64,000 nucleotides of DNA from Eutreptiella sp. 'Long Island Sound 2002' (Eukaryota > Euglenozoa > Euglenophyceae > Eutreptiales > Eutreptiaceae), in NCBI GenBank assembly GCA_964036045.1, contig OZ038382.1, positions 139,574,961-139,638,960 of the forward strand. Reading direction: 5' to 3'. This document shows, one piece after another, positions 31,837 through 41,883 of this stretch. Both the position numbers and the translations under genes were made by a program. The notes below the pieces were generated by a model. That model was not told the origin of the DNA and did not search any database. It saw only the letters and a list, made by a program, of their open reading frames with translations. Positions within the stretch are counted from its first letter, which is position 1; each line of letters begins with the position of its first letter.

Positions 31837-32637
31837 TCAATCGGGGGAACAGAGGACCACACGGGAACGTTCCAGGGCCACCTTGGTCAGGACCTTCCCC
31901 AGTTCACTGAACCTGGGGTGCCGGTAGGTCATGCCGAAAGAGGGCCAGTAAAATGAGTAGCAGCAATTTTTTCCTTTGCTGCAGTAGAGATCCAGGACAT
32001 GTTGCTTGTCACTGGCGAATAGCTCCACGTTCAGGTCTTCCCGGGAGTATCCCAGCTCCTTCGGACCTTGGTCTAAGACGTGCCCAAGGAGCTGATAGTC
32101 CTCACTTTTGGAGGCGACCATCATGGTTGAGGGCTCCTTCTTGCATACCCTCAGGTAGCTAGAAGCATGTTCAGACTGCTCCAGTGGCACAGATCTCCCT
32201 CCGTCACCATGGTCCACTTGGAGGACGTAGGGTGCTTGCAGAGTGAGAGATAGAATCTGGGAGTGCTCGACGAAGAAGTCGGTCCCCAGTACAAAGTCGA
32301 AGGCTTCGGTGTCCTTTACGTAGAACCGATGGGCAATGCACCTAGATCCCTTAGGCACATCAACCTCACAGTCCCCACAACTGTGCACCACATGACCATC
32401 TCCCATGCGGATGGCTGCGGTAGGCATGATGTTCTTCAGGTCCCCACGAGGTAACGTTTTCTTGGCCAAAAAAGATATAGTGGCCCCAGTATCTAGTACC
32501 CCGAGGTATTCTCGCCCCCGAAGACGGATACCTACCCAAAACACCAGATCTGTAGGTCCCCCAGAGTGTCCCTGGCAGACATCTGCGGGGCAGGTCACTT
32601 CAAACCCCTTCTTCTGCAGTTTCCGCGCCATGCGCAT
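31837..32637 (-). pseudogene. Gypsy-2 protease and methyltransferase-like module
   Basis: The frame is 266 codons. Residues 35-115 are the protease: GVLDTGATISFL (active site D49-T-G), AIRMGDGHVVHS and FDFVLGTDFF. Unlike gypsy-1 the active-site loop is intact, and the frame is continuous with gag upstream. From residue about 200 comes the module LNVELFASDKQHVLDLYCS, then FGMTYRHPRFSELGKVL and VVLCSPD, homologous to gypsy-1 11795-12079. The NPPF tetrapeptide is replaced by HPRF here, so any catalysis would be lost. A TGA at 31837 truncates it. In-frame sequence beyond still resembles the gypsy-1 continuation (EYWRTLLDRL, QLPDDAIYVP). Confidence 0.8.
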
Positions 32638-32639
32638 GA

Positions 32640-33640
32640 AACGGGAACGTTTGCGTGATTTTGACTGGTCCCCATCTTCGTTGGCACGCTTAGTCCCTTG
32701 TTCTTGTTGGGCTTGGGTCTGGGAACGGGTCGTAGGTCCCGTGTTTGGTTGCCCACCAGAGGGCTCAGAGTTCCCCCCTGGTGTGGGTTTGGGGTTTCCT
32801 CCGGACTGGTCCGCGTTCTTGTCCTTGTCCGGCTTGCGGTCAGAGCCTCCTTGTCCACCTGTGCCCTTGCCACCTTGGCCTTTGCCATGGCCTTTGGACT
32901 TGCGCTTGCCACCATCCTGGTCGGCGTTGCCCTTGCCACTGCCCTTGCCACTGCTGCTCTCGCTCTTGAGCTTCGCCGAAAGGCATTGCTTGTGGTAGCA
33001 CTCCTCCTCCTAGTGCTTCCTCTTCCCACAGAACGCACAGGTGATTGTGCACCTGTAGTGGTCCGGCATATTGGCTTTGCTGCCGGTGTTGGTCTCCTGC
33101 TTCTTCCCCTGGACCACGAAACAGTTCCGCTAGTCACAGTCAGGGGCATGAAGCAGGCAACCCTGTTCATCTCTGGCATCACACCAGAAGAGATCCCGGA
33201 CATTGCTCATGAAGCGAGCATTTTTGAGGGTAGTCCCCTGTCCAGGTCAGGGTCCTTGATACCCTCGGCCATGGCTCCCAGATCCGCATCCTCCAGGACG
33301 GTAGGCATTCAGGTGCCCGTCGCTTTCTTTCTCCAGCGCCAGCTCCAAAGGTAGCACAGACAGGTCCTTGTAGGTGAGGGCCCTTGCCTTGCGCTCTGTC
33401 GTTGCCCAGCATTCATCCTACACTTCTCGTGGGAGCTTGGCCACCAACCAGAATGGCAGCTCGTCGCTGCCATAGGAACCGGGCGTCAGTCGCCCCACCT
33501 AGTGGTCCAAGTCGGCCAGCAGCTCAGAAATCCTGGCCGGCTTGGGGTTGTTGGGCAACGCAGCTAGGTTCTGGATCTTGGCCCGGATGGAGAGGTCGGA
33601 CTCGTAGCAAGGGTACTGCCTCTCTAAGGCAACCAACACG
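32640..33640 (-). pseudogene. Gypsy-2 gag, C-terminal part
   Basis: The minus strand continues the capsid after the 2.16-kb insertion: VLVALERQYPCYESDLSIRA, ISELLADLDH, GSYGSDELPFWLVAKLP, and LTYKDLSVLLLELALEKESD, matching gypsy-1 gag. Then come YRCTITCAFCGKRKH and EEECYHK, a zinc knuckle of the gypsy-1 form (CGYCGKRRHYEDECH) with a stop codon inside it, and a Lys/Gly-rich basic tail leading into protease. At least four nonsense codons are present (one in the capsid, one just before and one inside the knuckle), so it is non-functional. Confidence 0.75.
33626..33640 (+). repeat. Target duplication of the gag insertion, left
   Basis: AAGGCAACCAACACG (15 bp) is identical to 35801-35815. Joining the gag halves across a single copy restores one open gag frame (FADVLVALERQ). 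Confidence 0.9.
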
Positions 33641-33684
33641 TGACACTTTCTGAGTGTCTATTTTTTTTCGATTTTTTATTACCT

Positions 33685-34476
33685 ATGGAATGCGATCGAA
33701 GAATTCACCTGGCCGGGCATCTGGAACAGGCGATTAATAACTTCGCAGCGCAGCTCTGTTCCAAACTCGCAGACTATCAACGCACCGCAGAACTTCTTCA
33801 GCACCTACACCTTTTCCCCCGCAATCCAGAGTTCAGCCGACGCCAATTGCAACTAACACCAGAACTAGACCGCTTCAACGAGGCACTTTCGGAAACGTAC
33901 AGTGAACCACAGCCGCTGCCAGCACCGCCGCCGCTACAACACACACAGCGCCAGCCTGCAGCAGGACACTCGGAAAGTGAAGCAGCCGTCAGCACGAGCA
34001 TAGGCGCCCCATTGCCGGAACCTCTGTACTTTCTTTATGCCGTTATCTCGTTTAGCATCTTCGTTGAACAGATCTTTGATCGGCTGCGCCGACCTCCTCA
34101 ACAAAGACCGCTTGCACGCCGTGAACGCAACCTCAGGCTACGAAAAAGAATCCGACGCCATGCAAAGAATACGAAACGCGTTCCGTTGAGAGAGTTCCTT
34201 GGGTCTTTCAAACCGCACGGAAACTACCACCATGAAAGCAGCTCTGACAGCGTAGGCGACCTTCGTGACCTTCAAAGGTATCCACCTCTTCTTCGCGAAG
34301 CTACAGAGTCGACTGCTTGCCATCGTCCAACTGCGCTAAGAAGAACTCACCCTCGACAACGCTATGACACGAGTCAGCGACGCCAACTTGGCTCCGAAGC
34401 TACGCCCCAGACGGCCGCCCTGCCTACCATGCACTCAACGGCGACTTGTCAAAATGCAGCCCTGGTTTACGCCTAG
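33685..34476 (+). CDS. Hypothetical protein in the gag insertion, basic C-terminus
   Basis: I chose the ATG at 33685 (MECDRRIHLAGHL), because the upstream part of the open frame lies in the TE end. It gives 263 codons. The N-terminal 60 residues look helical (LEQAINNFAAQLCSKLADYQ). A Pro/Gln-rich linker follows, then a hydrophobic segment LYFLYAVISFSIFVEQIF, and an Arg-rich block (RRERNLRLRKRIRRH). The last third is Thr/Arg-rich. No family recognised. A nucleic-acid-binding ORF1-type protein would fit the basic tract, but this is inference. A zinc-finger frame follows 40 bases downstream in the same phase but separated by two stops. Confidence 0.4.
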   Translation: MECDRRIHLAGHLEQAINNFAAQLCSKLADYQRTAELLQHLHLFPRNPEFSRRQLQLTPELDRFNEALSETYSEPQPLPAPPPLQHTQRQPAAGHSESEAAVSTSIGAPLPEPLYFLYAVISFSIFVEQIFDRLRRPPQQRPLARRERNLRLRKRIRRHAKNTKRVPLREFLGSFKPHGNYHHESSSDSVGDLRDLQRYPPLLREATESTACHRPTALRRTHPRQRYDTSQRRQLGSEATPQTAALPTMHSTATCQNAALVYA

Positions 34477-34515
34477 GCATACCACTGACTCAACCAAGGA
34501 GTCCGCATCCAGAGA

Positions 34516-34680
34516 ATGAGAGACCCGATAAGCCGCATGTGTCACGATTGGTGGTGCTCTTGCGGATATCAAAACTTCCAGGACCGTACTGAATGCCGTT
34601 GCTGTGGATTGAGCAAGGGACGCCCACGGCCACTATCGTCACCGCCATCTCCGAGCAACCAAAAGGACTGCCTGCTTTAG
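34516..34680 (+). CDS. 54-codon peptide with RanBP2-like zinc finger
   Basis: ATG at 34516, stop TAG at 34678-34680. The translation has DWWCSCGYQNFQDRTECRCC, close to the RanBP2-type finger pattern W-x-C-x2-C-x3-N-x6-C-x2-C, but with only one residue between the first two cysteines. RanBP2 fingers bind RNA or ubiquitin. The tail is Ser/Pro-rich. It is in the same phase as the preceding 263-codon frame, with two stops between, so it may once have been its C-terminus: ORF1-type retrotransposon proteins often end in zinc fingers. It is short, and coding is supported mainly by the motif. Confidence 0.5.
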   Translation: MRDPISRMCHDWWCSCGYQNFQDRTECRCCGLSKGRPRPLSSPPSPSNQKDCLL

Positions 34681-35204
34681 TAGCAGAGTGTTCACGAGCA
34701 CTTCAAGCCAAGTAACTGAAAAGCGACTGCCTGCTCTTTACGGAATGTAAGATTTGATCCACGCATCTCAAAAAAGGCGATTGCGTGCAGCTTTACATGC
34801 CGTCCATCAAAGCTTTCTTTGCTTTCTCTATGCTATATATGGATTCACCTTTGCTTTTATATTGCCCGAGGCCGCATATTCAACAGCCTCGCTGTGTGCC
34901 CTTCCAGCCTTTGGCACTGATTTTTCAGTCAGAGTCGGCTCTGCCCTTCTCCACAGTGCTTTACGCTGTCCTGCCTATGCTGCACTGCCCTGATCAACTT
35001 GTTTCAATTCGTTGATCACTTTGCCACTGTGCAAGCGCAGGTGTTAGCTGCAGCGCACGCTCAAGAACGGGAGTAGCTTATTTTACTCTTGAACCGTGTT
35101 CTTTTTGCTTACACACACCGACACCCACCAGGCACCAGCACGTCAGCTCACTTCACACGCAACACAAACGACAGCCGCTTTCTTGGCTACAGTGGAACCA
35201 CACA

Positions 35205-35238
<34 letters not shown>
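35205..35238 (+). repeat. (CA)n microsatellite
   Basis: About 17 uninterrupted CA units lie inside the gag insertion. Confidence 0.95.
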
Positions 35239-35240
<2 letters not shown>

Positions 35241-35800
35241 TACATACCCAGCAAAAGTTAACGTACTCTGACTTGTCTTTTGTGTGGCAGAAAACTGACA
35301 CCAGCATCCAGCCTGAACCAACATCGACTTTCTCCTGCAGATCACTCTGCAGCTATCAACCAGCCTTTTGATTATGCACCCATCAAATCAACCACCCTTG
35401 ATCTATGTGCCTGTTTTTTTTTATTCAGCCAATCAATTTCTTTCTGAAGTGGAAACACTTCATCACAGCTGGCAAAGGGCGTTTTTATTTTTACAAAACA
35501 AACTTTGATGGTTCTAGTCACGGTCCGCCCAGCACCTCCAGGGCCTAAAAGCCCAGAGGGGACTGACAGCACTGTTTTTTCTTTTCCTTGAAAAATCAAC
35601 TGTACATACTGTGATTCTGTTCATTTGGCACTAGGTAAAGCCACAGGTACACGCGCTGGGTGGACGCTAGGCCACAGGGGAGCCCAATGGACCCATAGGG
35701 AGCCAAAGGAAGCCACTGTAAGCCACAAACACCCCCTGTACATACCACTGTGTGTAGAATTGGGCCCACATGAACCCACAGAGATGTTGACATGGTTTAA

Positions 35801-37290
35801 AAGGCAACCAACACGTCGGCGAAGATGGCGGACTTCGTCACGATCTGCTTGACCTGCTTCTCCAGGTACTTGGTCGTGCAGCACTGTAGGAGCAGATCGC
35901 ACTTCACTCGCCCACTGGCACGGGTTTGGCCGGTCATCCTCAGGAACAGGCCGAAGTTCTCAGCGAACTCGCTGAGGTCCTTCCCCTTGAACTCCAGCAA
36001 GTTCACGATATTCTTGGAGGTGGCAATAGCCTTAGCCTCCTGAGACCTGCGTCTCTCGTGGCGCTTGGTCTTCCTCTTTTTCTTCTTCTTGCCGCTCCGA
36101 TTCTCGGGGTCCTCGGGGTCATCGTCCTTAGAGGGTGAAGCAGACGTCATAGATGGCGGCTCATCATTAGAAGGATTACCGCTCAGGTCACTAGAGCCGT
36201 AGGGCTCAATTTCGACCGTTGCCCTTAGGGCTGTCGACCCCAACTGGTCCAGCGCGGCTCGGGTGGAGTTCTCCACGTGGCTGTAGGGCGGCTGGGCCGT
36301 TCTTGGTACGAAAGGGCTCCTTGCTATCACAGCAGGGGTCGGCATAGGTTGGCTCCTCAAGCCTCCCAGAGTGTTCGTCAGTCCCGCCACCAGATGATTG
36401 GCTTGTAGACAATGAGGTGAAGCTTGCATGGTGGTAGGTGACACTCGGGGAGGAACGAGGGGCTCCAACTTGGCCCGAGTTTCTTGAGTTAGATCTCCCA
36501 CTATGTCTGTCGTGGCTCCTCGAAGAGCTTCTCCTATCTCCGACCGCGTCAGGGACTTGTTTGAGGATCTTCCTGATCCTCTGCTCCTTCCACAACAAGA
36601 CTCACGGCCATGTAGGCCACTCAGAGAGATGAAGCCAGGTGCTGGCAGGGTATAGCCAGGCTTGGGCGCCGCGTAGCCAGGTATACCAGTCATGTACACA
36701 CCCCCCACGGGTCTGTGATAGTCATCTTCATAGCGGCGCGGCATAGACTCAGGAACACCGGTGTAGGTGGAGCTGGATGCCACTGGTTCGCTCACTGTAG
36801 TCGCCATAGGTGGCGCAGTCGCGGCTGGAGTCACACCGTAGGTTGAGTAAGGCATACCAGTGAAGCCTAGACCCTCAGCCATAGGTGGAGTCGTTGTGGG
36901 TGAGGATGTCGCTGGATGTGTGGCTGGGAGTGTAGTGGTTGTTGGAGAGGGTACTGCAGGGTGATCAGAGGCGCTGGGCGCGCTCTCAACCGGATTGTCA
37001 TCGAACGGTACCTCATCAGATGGTTCGAGTCCATCCCCCGGGTCTTCCTCTTTGATCCCCATATCCACTGCTTCCTTCTCCTTCTCCTTCTCTTTGCCTG
37101 CAGGTCCTCCATCGGAGAGTCCACGGAAGGCAGCTCCACAGCCCTCCAGGGAATCGTCCCCAAGCCCACTTAAGGGCACTGAAGGTACAGGCTCCTCACG
37201 TTCAGGTTCACCAGCAGGTATGGGCGCTGGCGCTGGCTTGGCTAGTGCCACTGAGGGCGTTGTCTTCCCGGCAGTGTCCTCAATGTCCAT
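35801..37290 (-). pseudogene. Gypsy-2 gag, N-terminal part
   Basis: ATG at 37290 (MDIEDTAGKT) opens nearly 500 codons, about 80 bases downstream of the PBS. The N-terminal 330 residues are low-complexity Pro/Thr/Ser/Glu-rich with no recognised fold. A Lys/Arg block GKKKKKRKTKRHERRR follows. The start of the capsid is LLEFKGKDLSEFAENFGLFL, TGQTRASGRVKCDLLLQC and KQVKQIVTKSAIFADVLVA, collinear with gypsy-1 gag. The frame stops after the target duplication of the 2.16-kb insertion (LVAF-stop), and the rest is at 32640-33640. The N-terminal region is unlike that of gypsy-1, so the gag leader evolves quickly or was swapped. Confidence 0.82.
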
Positions 37291-37375
37291 GTTGTATTTC
37301 TTCGCCCTTCAGTGGAGTCAGTCTCGACGTACTAGTTGAACTGCACAGGGTTGCAGGTACGCAAAGACTAGAAAT

Positions 37376-37386
37376 CTCTGCTACCA
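37376..37386 (-). promoter_or_regulatory. Primer-binding site of gypsy-2
   Basis: The minus strand reads TGGTAGCAGAG directly after the LTR end (...AACTTTC). It starts with TGG (complement of tRNA CCA) and differs by one base from the plant initiator-Met site TGGTATCAGAG. Confidence 0.75.
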
Positions 37387-38159
37387 GAAAGTTATAACAG
37401 GGTTTCACTGCTGATTGCTTTGATGATGTTGTTTTGTTTGTGCCTCTGCTTGCTCCTGCTGCTTCTTGGTATAGCTCAGGTTTTCCAAATAGAAATGTTT
37501 CGATGAAATCAACCAGAGATCCAAGTACCCACAGTGCAAGCAAGGGACCACAGGATCAAATCCACAACATGAAGGGCTGCAGTCAAAGGAGATAGTGTAA
37601 CAAAAAGGGAACTCACAATAACTACAGATCCATGAAAAGATAGTTAGAAAATATCCTACAATCATGTGAAAAATGCCCACATGGGCACTCTCGCTTTTAT
37701 GGTGCCATCCAGAGATGTGCAATCTTTGTTTTCGGTCACATAGGTGCTGAGGTGGCATGGCTTGTGGCGCTGAGGTCACTGCCAGGTTACATGAGATCTT
37801 CCTACTTAGCTAGGATGACTGGGAATTGAACCCAGGACCTCTCAAAAAGATGTGCCCCAGCCACCTGGGATGCAGACCACTAGGATAGCTAAGCATTCAT
37901 GAGAACATATAGAAAAATGTTTAGGCTCTGGATTAGTGTCAGGGCCTCAGTCAGTCCAGGAAAAGGTGCACAAGTTTAATCAGTTTGGGGGTCAGGTGTC
38001 CACACAACATCCAAGGTTCAATGCTTGGTTTTATAGGTCAAAATATTTTGTCACCCCTTTTTGGATAGGCCAATACTAAGATAAAAATGTAGTATGCCTT
38101 TAGGCATCTCTAAAACAACTAAAGCTTACCTTTTGGCAGAGCAATACACTTTTTCTTAC
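37387..38159 (-). repeat. 5' LTR of gypsy-2
   Basis: The size (about 770 bp) and end motifs match gypsy-1: inner end CTTTC before the PBS, outer end TTTTTCTTA on +. Patches of homology run through it (GAAGGGCTGCAG, and ACCACTAGG followed by CATTCATGA). The partner 3' LTR is lost. Confidence 0.7.
37811..37893 (-). repeat. tRNA-like module in the gypsy-2 LTR
   Basis: On the minus strand, box A-like TATCCTAGTGGTC (37875-37887) and box B GGTTCAATTCC (37822-37832, exact consensus) are spaced as in a long-variable-arm tRNA. The unit is bounded by CTTAGCTA and TAGCTAAG inverted arms (37805-37812 and 37886-37893). Not a complete cloverleaf. Confidence 0.55.
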
Positions 38160-40420
38160 TTATAAAGAATTTTCTTCCTGGTCTCTACTTTCCACATTGC
38201 CTTGGTTCGAGGCCCAGCTCACTATTGGCTTCGGAAACAAGCCTTGGCGCCATGGCCCTTTCGACCACATTTTAGAGGATAAATCGTCTTTTCAAACGAC
38301 CATGTTTTGGTACGCATTGAGTGGTGTGGAGGCATCGTTTAGTGAGTTCCAAAATTGTAAACAGCCTCTGGCTTTTGATCTTCTGAGCATTGTGTTGCGT
38401 TACTTACGTTCATGCTCACAAGCACAGAAACTTAGCGTTTGGTCAGGATAAGAGCGTCATTTTTTGGCACCCTTCAGTGCTCCAAGACACCTTTGTAGGC
38501 CGCTTCCCCAAAGAAAACAATATGCGCGTCTGAAAGGGGTGTGGAAGGAAGGCAAAGGGGAAGGATTTAAAGTTTCCAACGAACTCATGGTCTATGGTAA
38601 CCATGAGTTCGGTCACTTGACAGGAAAGCTTGCGCGTCCATTTTCTCCCAGTCGCGACCGTTAAAAATTCTGGTGAGTACACCAGATGAAATTACGTGAA
38701 ATTCCCTACACATGCAGCCCTTAACTTCCTTTCTACCCTCAAAGGTACAGGAGAAAAAGTGAAAACAAAACTCATCACGGAAAGTCAGCGCCGAACCGCG
38801 CGCATGCCACGACGGGCGGCATTTTCACGGTTGTGTGAAACCGGGTCAGAATAATCGATTTTAATCAGTTTCCTGCATGCTTCGATTACCAAGTTGAAAT
38901 TATGAAAAGTCCGGATCATTTTAATCGATTGGGAAGGTTAGGGACGGGATCGGTCCTATGCCGGTTCCCAAAGCTCTGGAGAAAGCATATTCCCAGAAGA
39001 AGGACGGGGAATAACCATGAGTTCCGCGGTAGGTCAGATGTTCACCATATGGGCCATGGGGTCCTGGGTACCGCTTCACCATGCAACGAACAGGCCGCAG
39101 CTGTCGACGGAGTCTTCTTGTCCACCGAAGGATGATTTCCCATTTTGTTCCCATGTTTGCATTGTGGCATCCACTCCTTGTCCTCAGAACTGTCTACTGT
39201 CAAGCGTACTCTCTCTCTCTCTTTCTTTTTTTTGAAACACAGCAAATTCAACAAAACGAGCGGCCTGATCGGGGGCAGAACGTTTGTTAGCCTTCAAGTG
39301 TACTCTCTCTTTCTCTGCAGGATTGACAGTGGAAGAGGAGGATGGATGATTAGAATGCACCATTACAGCCACCAACAAGGCATCCACTGGACCTGATGTC
39401 CCAAATTCTCTAGGGCTTTCAACGGTAGGTTTGGCACCTTGGTACTTAAGGGAATTGCCGCAGGGATGCAGTTGCCGTTATTGAGAAGGGACACCTCGTC
39501 CTAGCTTCTTCCTGCCGTAGACTAGCGGGAGCAATACCCCTTGTGGTGAGAGATAGTCCACATGGCTGGGCAGCCCCCAGAGCTGCCGCCCCAAGGGGGG
39601 GACATGTGGCCCTACCCATGGACACATGTGGGGACTCCCTCCCACCTGAAACACACCTGGACCGGGTTGCTGTGACACTACCTTCGCAAGCACCTGCGGG
39701 AGCGGGTTAAGAGGCACCTGACATAGGGCAGTGGGGTGGCAGGACGTCCCCTTGGTAAGACCTTCTTCCTGCATTGTCAAAGGAGGCATCCCCAGCTTCC
39801 GAAGATACCTACCTACCTACCTCTTCTTGCCGCTCTTGCTTGGAATACTGCGCAGAATGTTTCTGACAGCACATACCTGTTCGTGATCGACTTTTTGCAT
39901 GGAACTCACATTTTTCTCGTCACCTTCAGAAGATTTAAAATCAGCAATTCGCATACCAAAATTGGCTGATCCTCGGCCTGTTTCCTACCGAGTCACCAAA
40001 CTGCCACCAAAAGGAAGAATTGTACGCAGCATTTTATGTCTTCAAGCATAGGTGACAAACCGAGAAAATCGATAGAAGCATTCATTCGCCACACATGCTA
40101 CCAGAAACGGTTTACAAAACACCAAACGAGCACATGTTCAGGTCCGCTTGCATGCTGCATGAACGCATTGCCTTATGCATGTTGCCCATAAGCCTCCGCG
40201 TTGTAGGAGTGATGAGAATCGGATTAGAGGGTAAGTTTGTAGAGGTCAAGAGGAGGATGACTAATGCATAAGATACGAAGATTGGGTAGAAGATTAAATT
40301 TGACTAGGCTTCCTTAACCGCAGTAGGCTTCTTACTTGTTCGTGATTGCTTTCCTTTGTGTGTGCTGTCTTGTCCAGTTCTCCTTTGTTTGCACGTTGAG
40401 GGCACATGTCATGGCATCAT
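38160..40420. other. Non-coding, no gene recognised
   Basis: No protein-like frame of note. An 11-bp perfect hairpin, GAACTCATGGT/ACCATGAGTTC, sits at 38581-38610. A pyrimidine-rich (CT)n tract is near 39205-39235. Short ACCT runs at 39808-39822 resemble those in the gypsy 3' region. Confidence 0.5.
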
Positions 40421-40925
40421 GCATGGTGAGTAAGGTAGGTAAGCCTAGGAAGGCCATCTCCTGGTTGCGTTTGTGGCGGCCGGCTCAGGAATGGGGATCT
40501 GTGCATAGATTTGCACCTTGATGATCGTGCATGTGGCATGTGCGTGATGCCTTAAAGGGTAGGTCATTGCAGGTAGGTAGGTAGGTAGGTAGGTAGGTGC
40601 ACTCGGTTGTGGAGAGGCGCCCCATGGTCTCCCCTGGCGTTGCCCCTGTGACGGTACAGGAAGAGGCTCCGCGCATGAAGACGGGAGGCCATTGCAACTT
40701 CGCGCGGTAAGCATTGAGTAGGTTATTAGAGTACTACCTTAGATCTTATCACAGAATAGGTGGTCAGTCGTAGCGTTTGCTTGCTCCTTGCTTGGTTTCT
40801 CTGACTTATTGACAGGGTAGGGCTGAGAGGCGTATAACACGTGGACCCTAACGTTGACTAGCGGCTGAGAGAAACTCAGCCAGCAGCCTTTGCTTTATGG
40901 AGGGGCCAGGTCAGGGTGATTGGTG
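40421..40925 (-). repeat. Isolated fragment of the gypsy 3' non-coding region
   Basis: It is homologous to about 6375-6735 (GCATGGTGAGTAAGGTAGGT, then the GAGAGGCGTATAACACGTGG block and CAGGGTGATTGGTG). It contains a (GGTA)n run at 40571-40598 and no coding sequence. Confidence 0.75.
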
Positions 40926-41075
40926 TCCTTTTGTACTAACTAAAACTGAAAAGACGAAAAAATCCCCTTTGGTACGAAGAAAACTCCCCGTTTTGTACTA
41001 AAAAAAACCCTGTTTTGTACCAAAAAACCCTCCCTTTTGTTCTAAGAACCCCCCCTGTTGTATGAGAAAATGTAA
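40926..41075 (+). repeat. Short array of the GTACTAAAAAACCCC minisatellite
   Basis: Five to six diverged units of about 20 bp (TTTTGTACTAAAAAAAACCC and variants). The unit is the same as in the large array at 46800-47255. Confidence 0.7.
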
Positions 41076-41883
41076 TAGGGTAAGTGCTGACCGTATCATT
41101 TCCTCGGTATCCATTTCAGAAAAATACACAATCCCAATATATTTGACTATTTATGGAGGCACTTTTCCTCTATAGGAACCAAGGGCACAGGATCAATGGT
41201 TTATCCCCAAAAAGAAAAGCTATTGCGGAGTTTTATAACAAAATAGTACCCTATGCTTGTGGATGGGGTTAGCATTCCTCCAAGACCGCCAGCCCTGAGA
41301 AACAAGGTAAAAGCACAAATGCAGATGAATGTACGTGTGGGTTGTTGAGCCCTTGAGGGCCGGACTACGTTAATGTGTTGATTGACGTTTTCAACTCACG
41401 ACCTCGACGCCATCCCGTTGAATACAAATGGATCAATGGAAGTCCTGTGAAAAGACATCCACCACAATAAGAGAACAAAATCAATGCGGAGAGAGTGGTA
41501 AAAGCAAACGACGCATACACAGGTTTACACCACCAAACCATTGATGCTTGACAAGGGTTGAGGGGTGTAGATCACTACCACATGATTGAAAAAACTGATT
41601 GGAGATGACATAATGAAAATTTCAATATCTTCATACCCCTGAGTGGGGAGGATAGCAGAACACACACACAGTGCAAATGCAACATGGAGCACATGCTCCT
41701 AGAAAAGCGCCTCTCAAATCACTATAGGCTTGAAGACATGTTGAGTTCATATACATGCTTGCAAATGCATCGTAATGAAAATGGCCCAAGTTTCTGTGCA
41801 AACGACAACATTATTTGGAATTGATCACCAAGGATGAGTGGAGTTGAAATGAACCATAAGCAGCAAATGGTGCCCATGATCCA
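41076..41883. other. Non-coding, no feature recognised
   Basis: A-rich unique-looking sequence. No frame, repeat or RNA motif that I can support. Confidence 0.5.

Larger units (their letters stand above)
33641..35800 (+). mobile_element. 2.16-kb insertion in gypsy-2 gag with 15-bp target duplication
   Basis: It begins TGACACTTTCTGAGTGTC, a perfect 6-bp stem hairpin (GACACT/AGTGTC), and ends GATGTTGACATGGTTTA. No terminal inverted repeats or LTRs are visible. A 15-bp duplication with blunt, unlike ends is usual for target-primed (LINE/SINE-type) insertions, though there is no poly(A) at either end. It contains two plus-strand reading frames, one of them a zinc-finger peptide, and a (CA)n tract. 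No RT is present, so it is non-autonomous or a new class. Confidence 0.75.
22132..38159 (-). mobile_element. Gypsy-2: decayed relative of gypsy-1 with nested insertions and an inversion
   Basis: On the minus strand it reads 5' LTR (37387-38159), PBS, gag (35801-37290, continued at 32640-33640), protease and MTase-like module, RT, then an inverted RNase H-integrase block (28246-29763), and finally integrase end with chromodomain (22945-23666). The 3' LTR is missing. TE-A interrupts the integrase, a 2.16-kb unit interrupts gag, and many stops and frameshifts are present. It is clearly older than gypsy-1. Confidence 0.85.
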
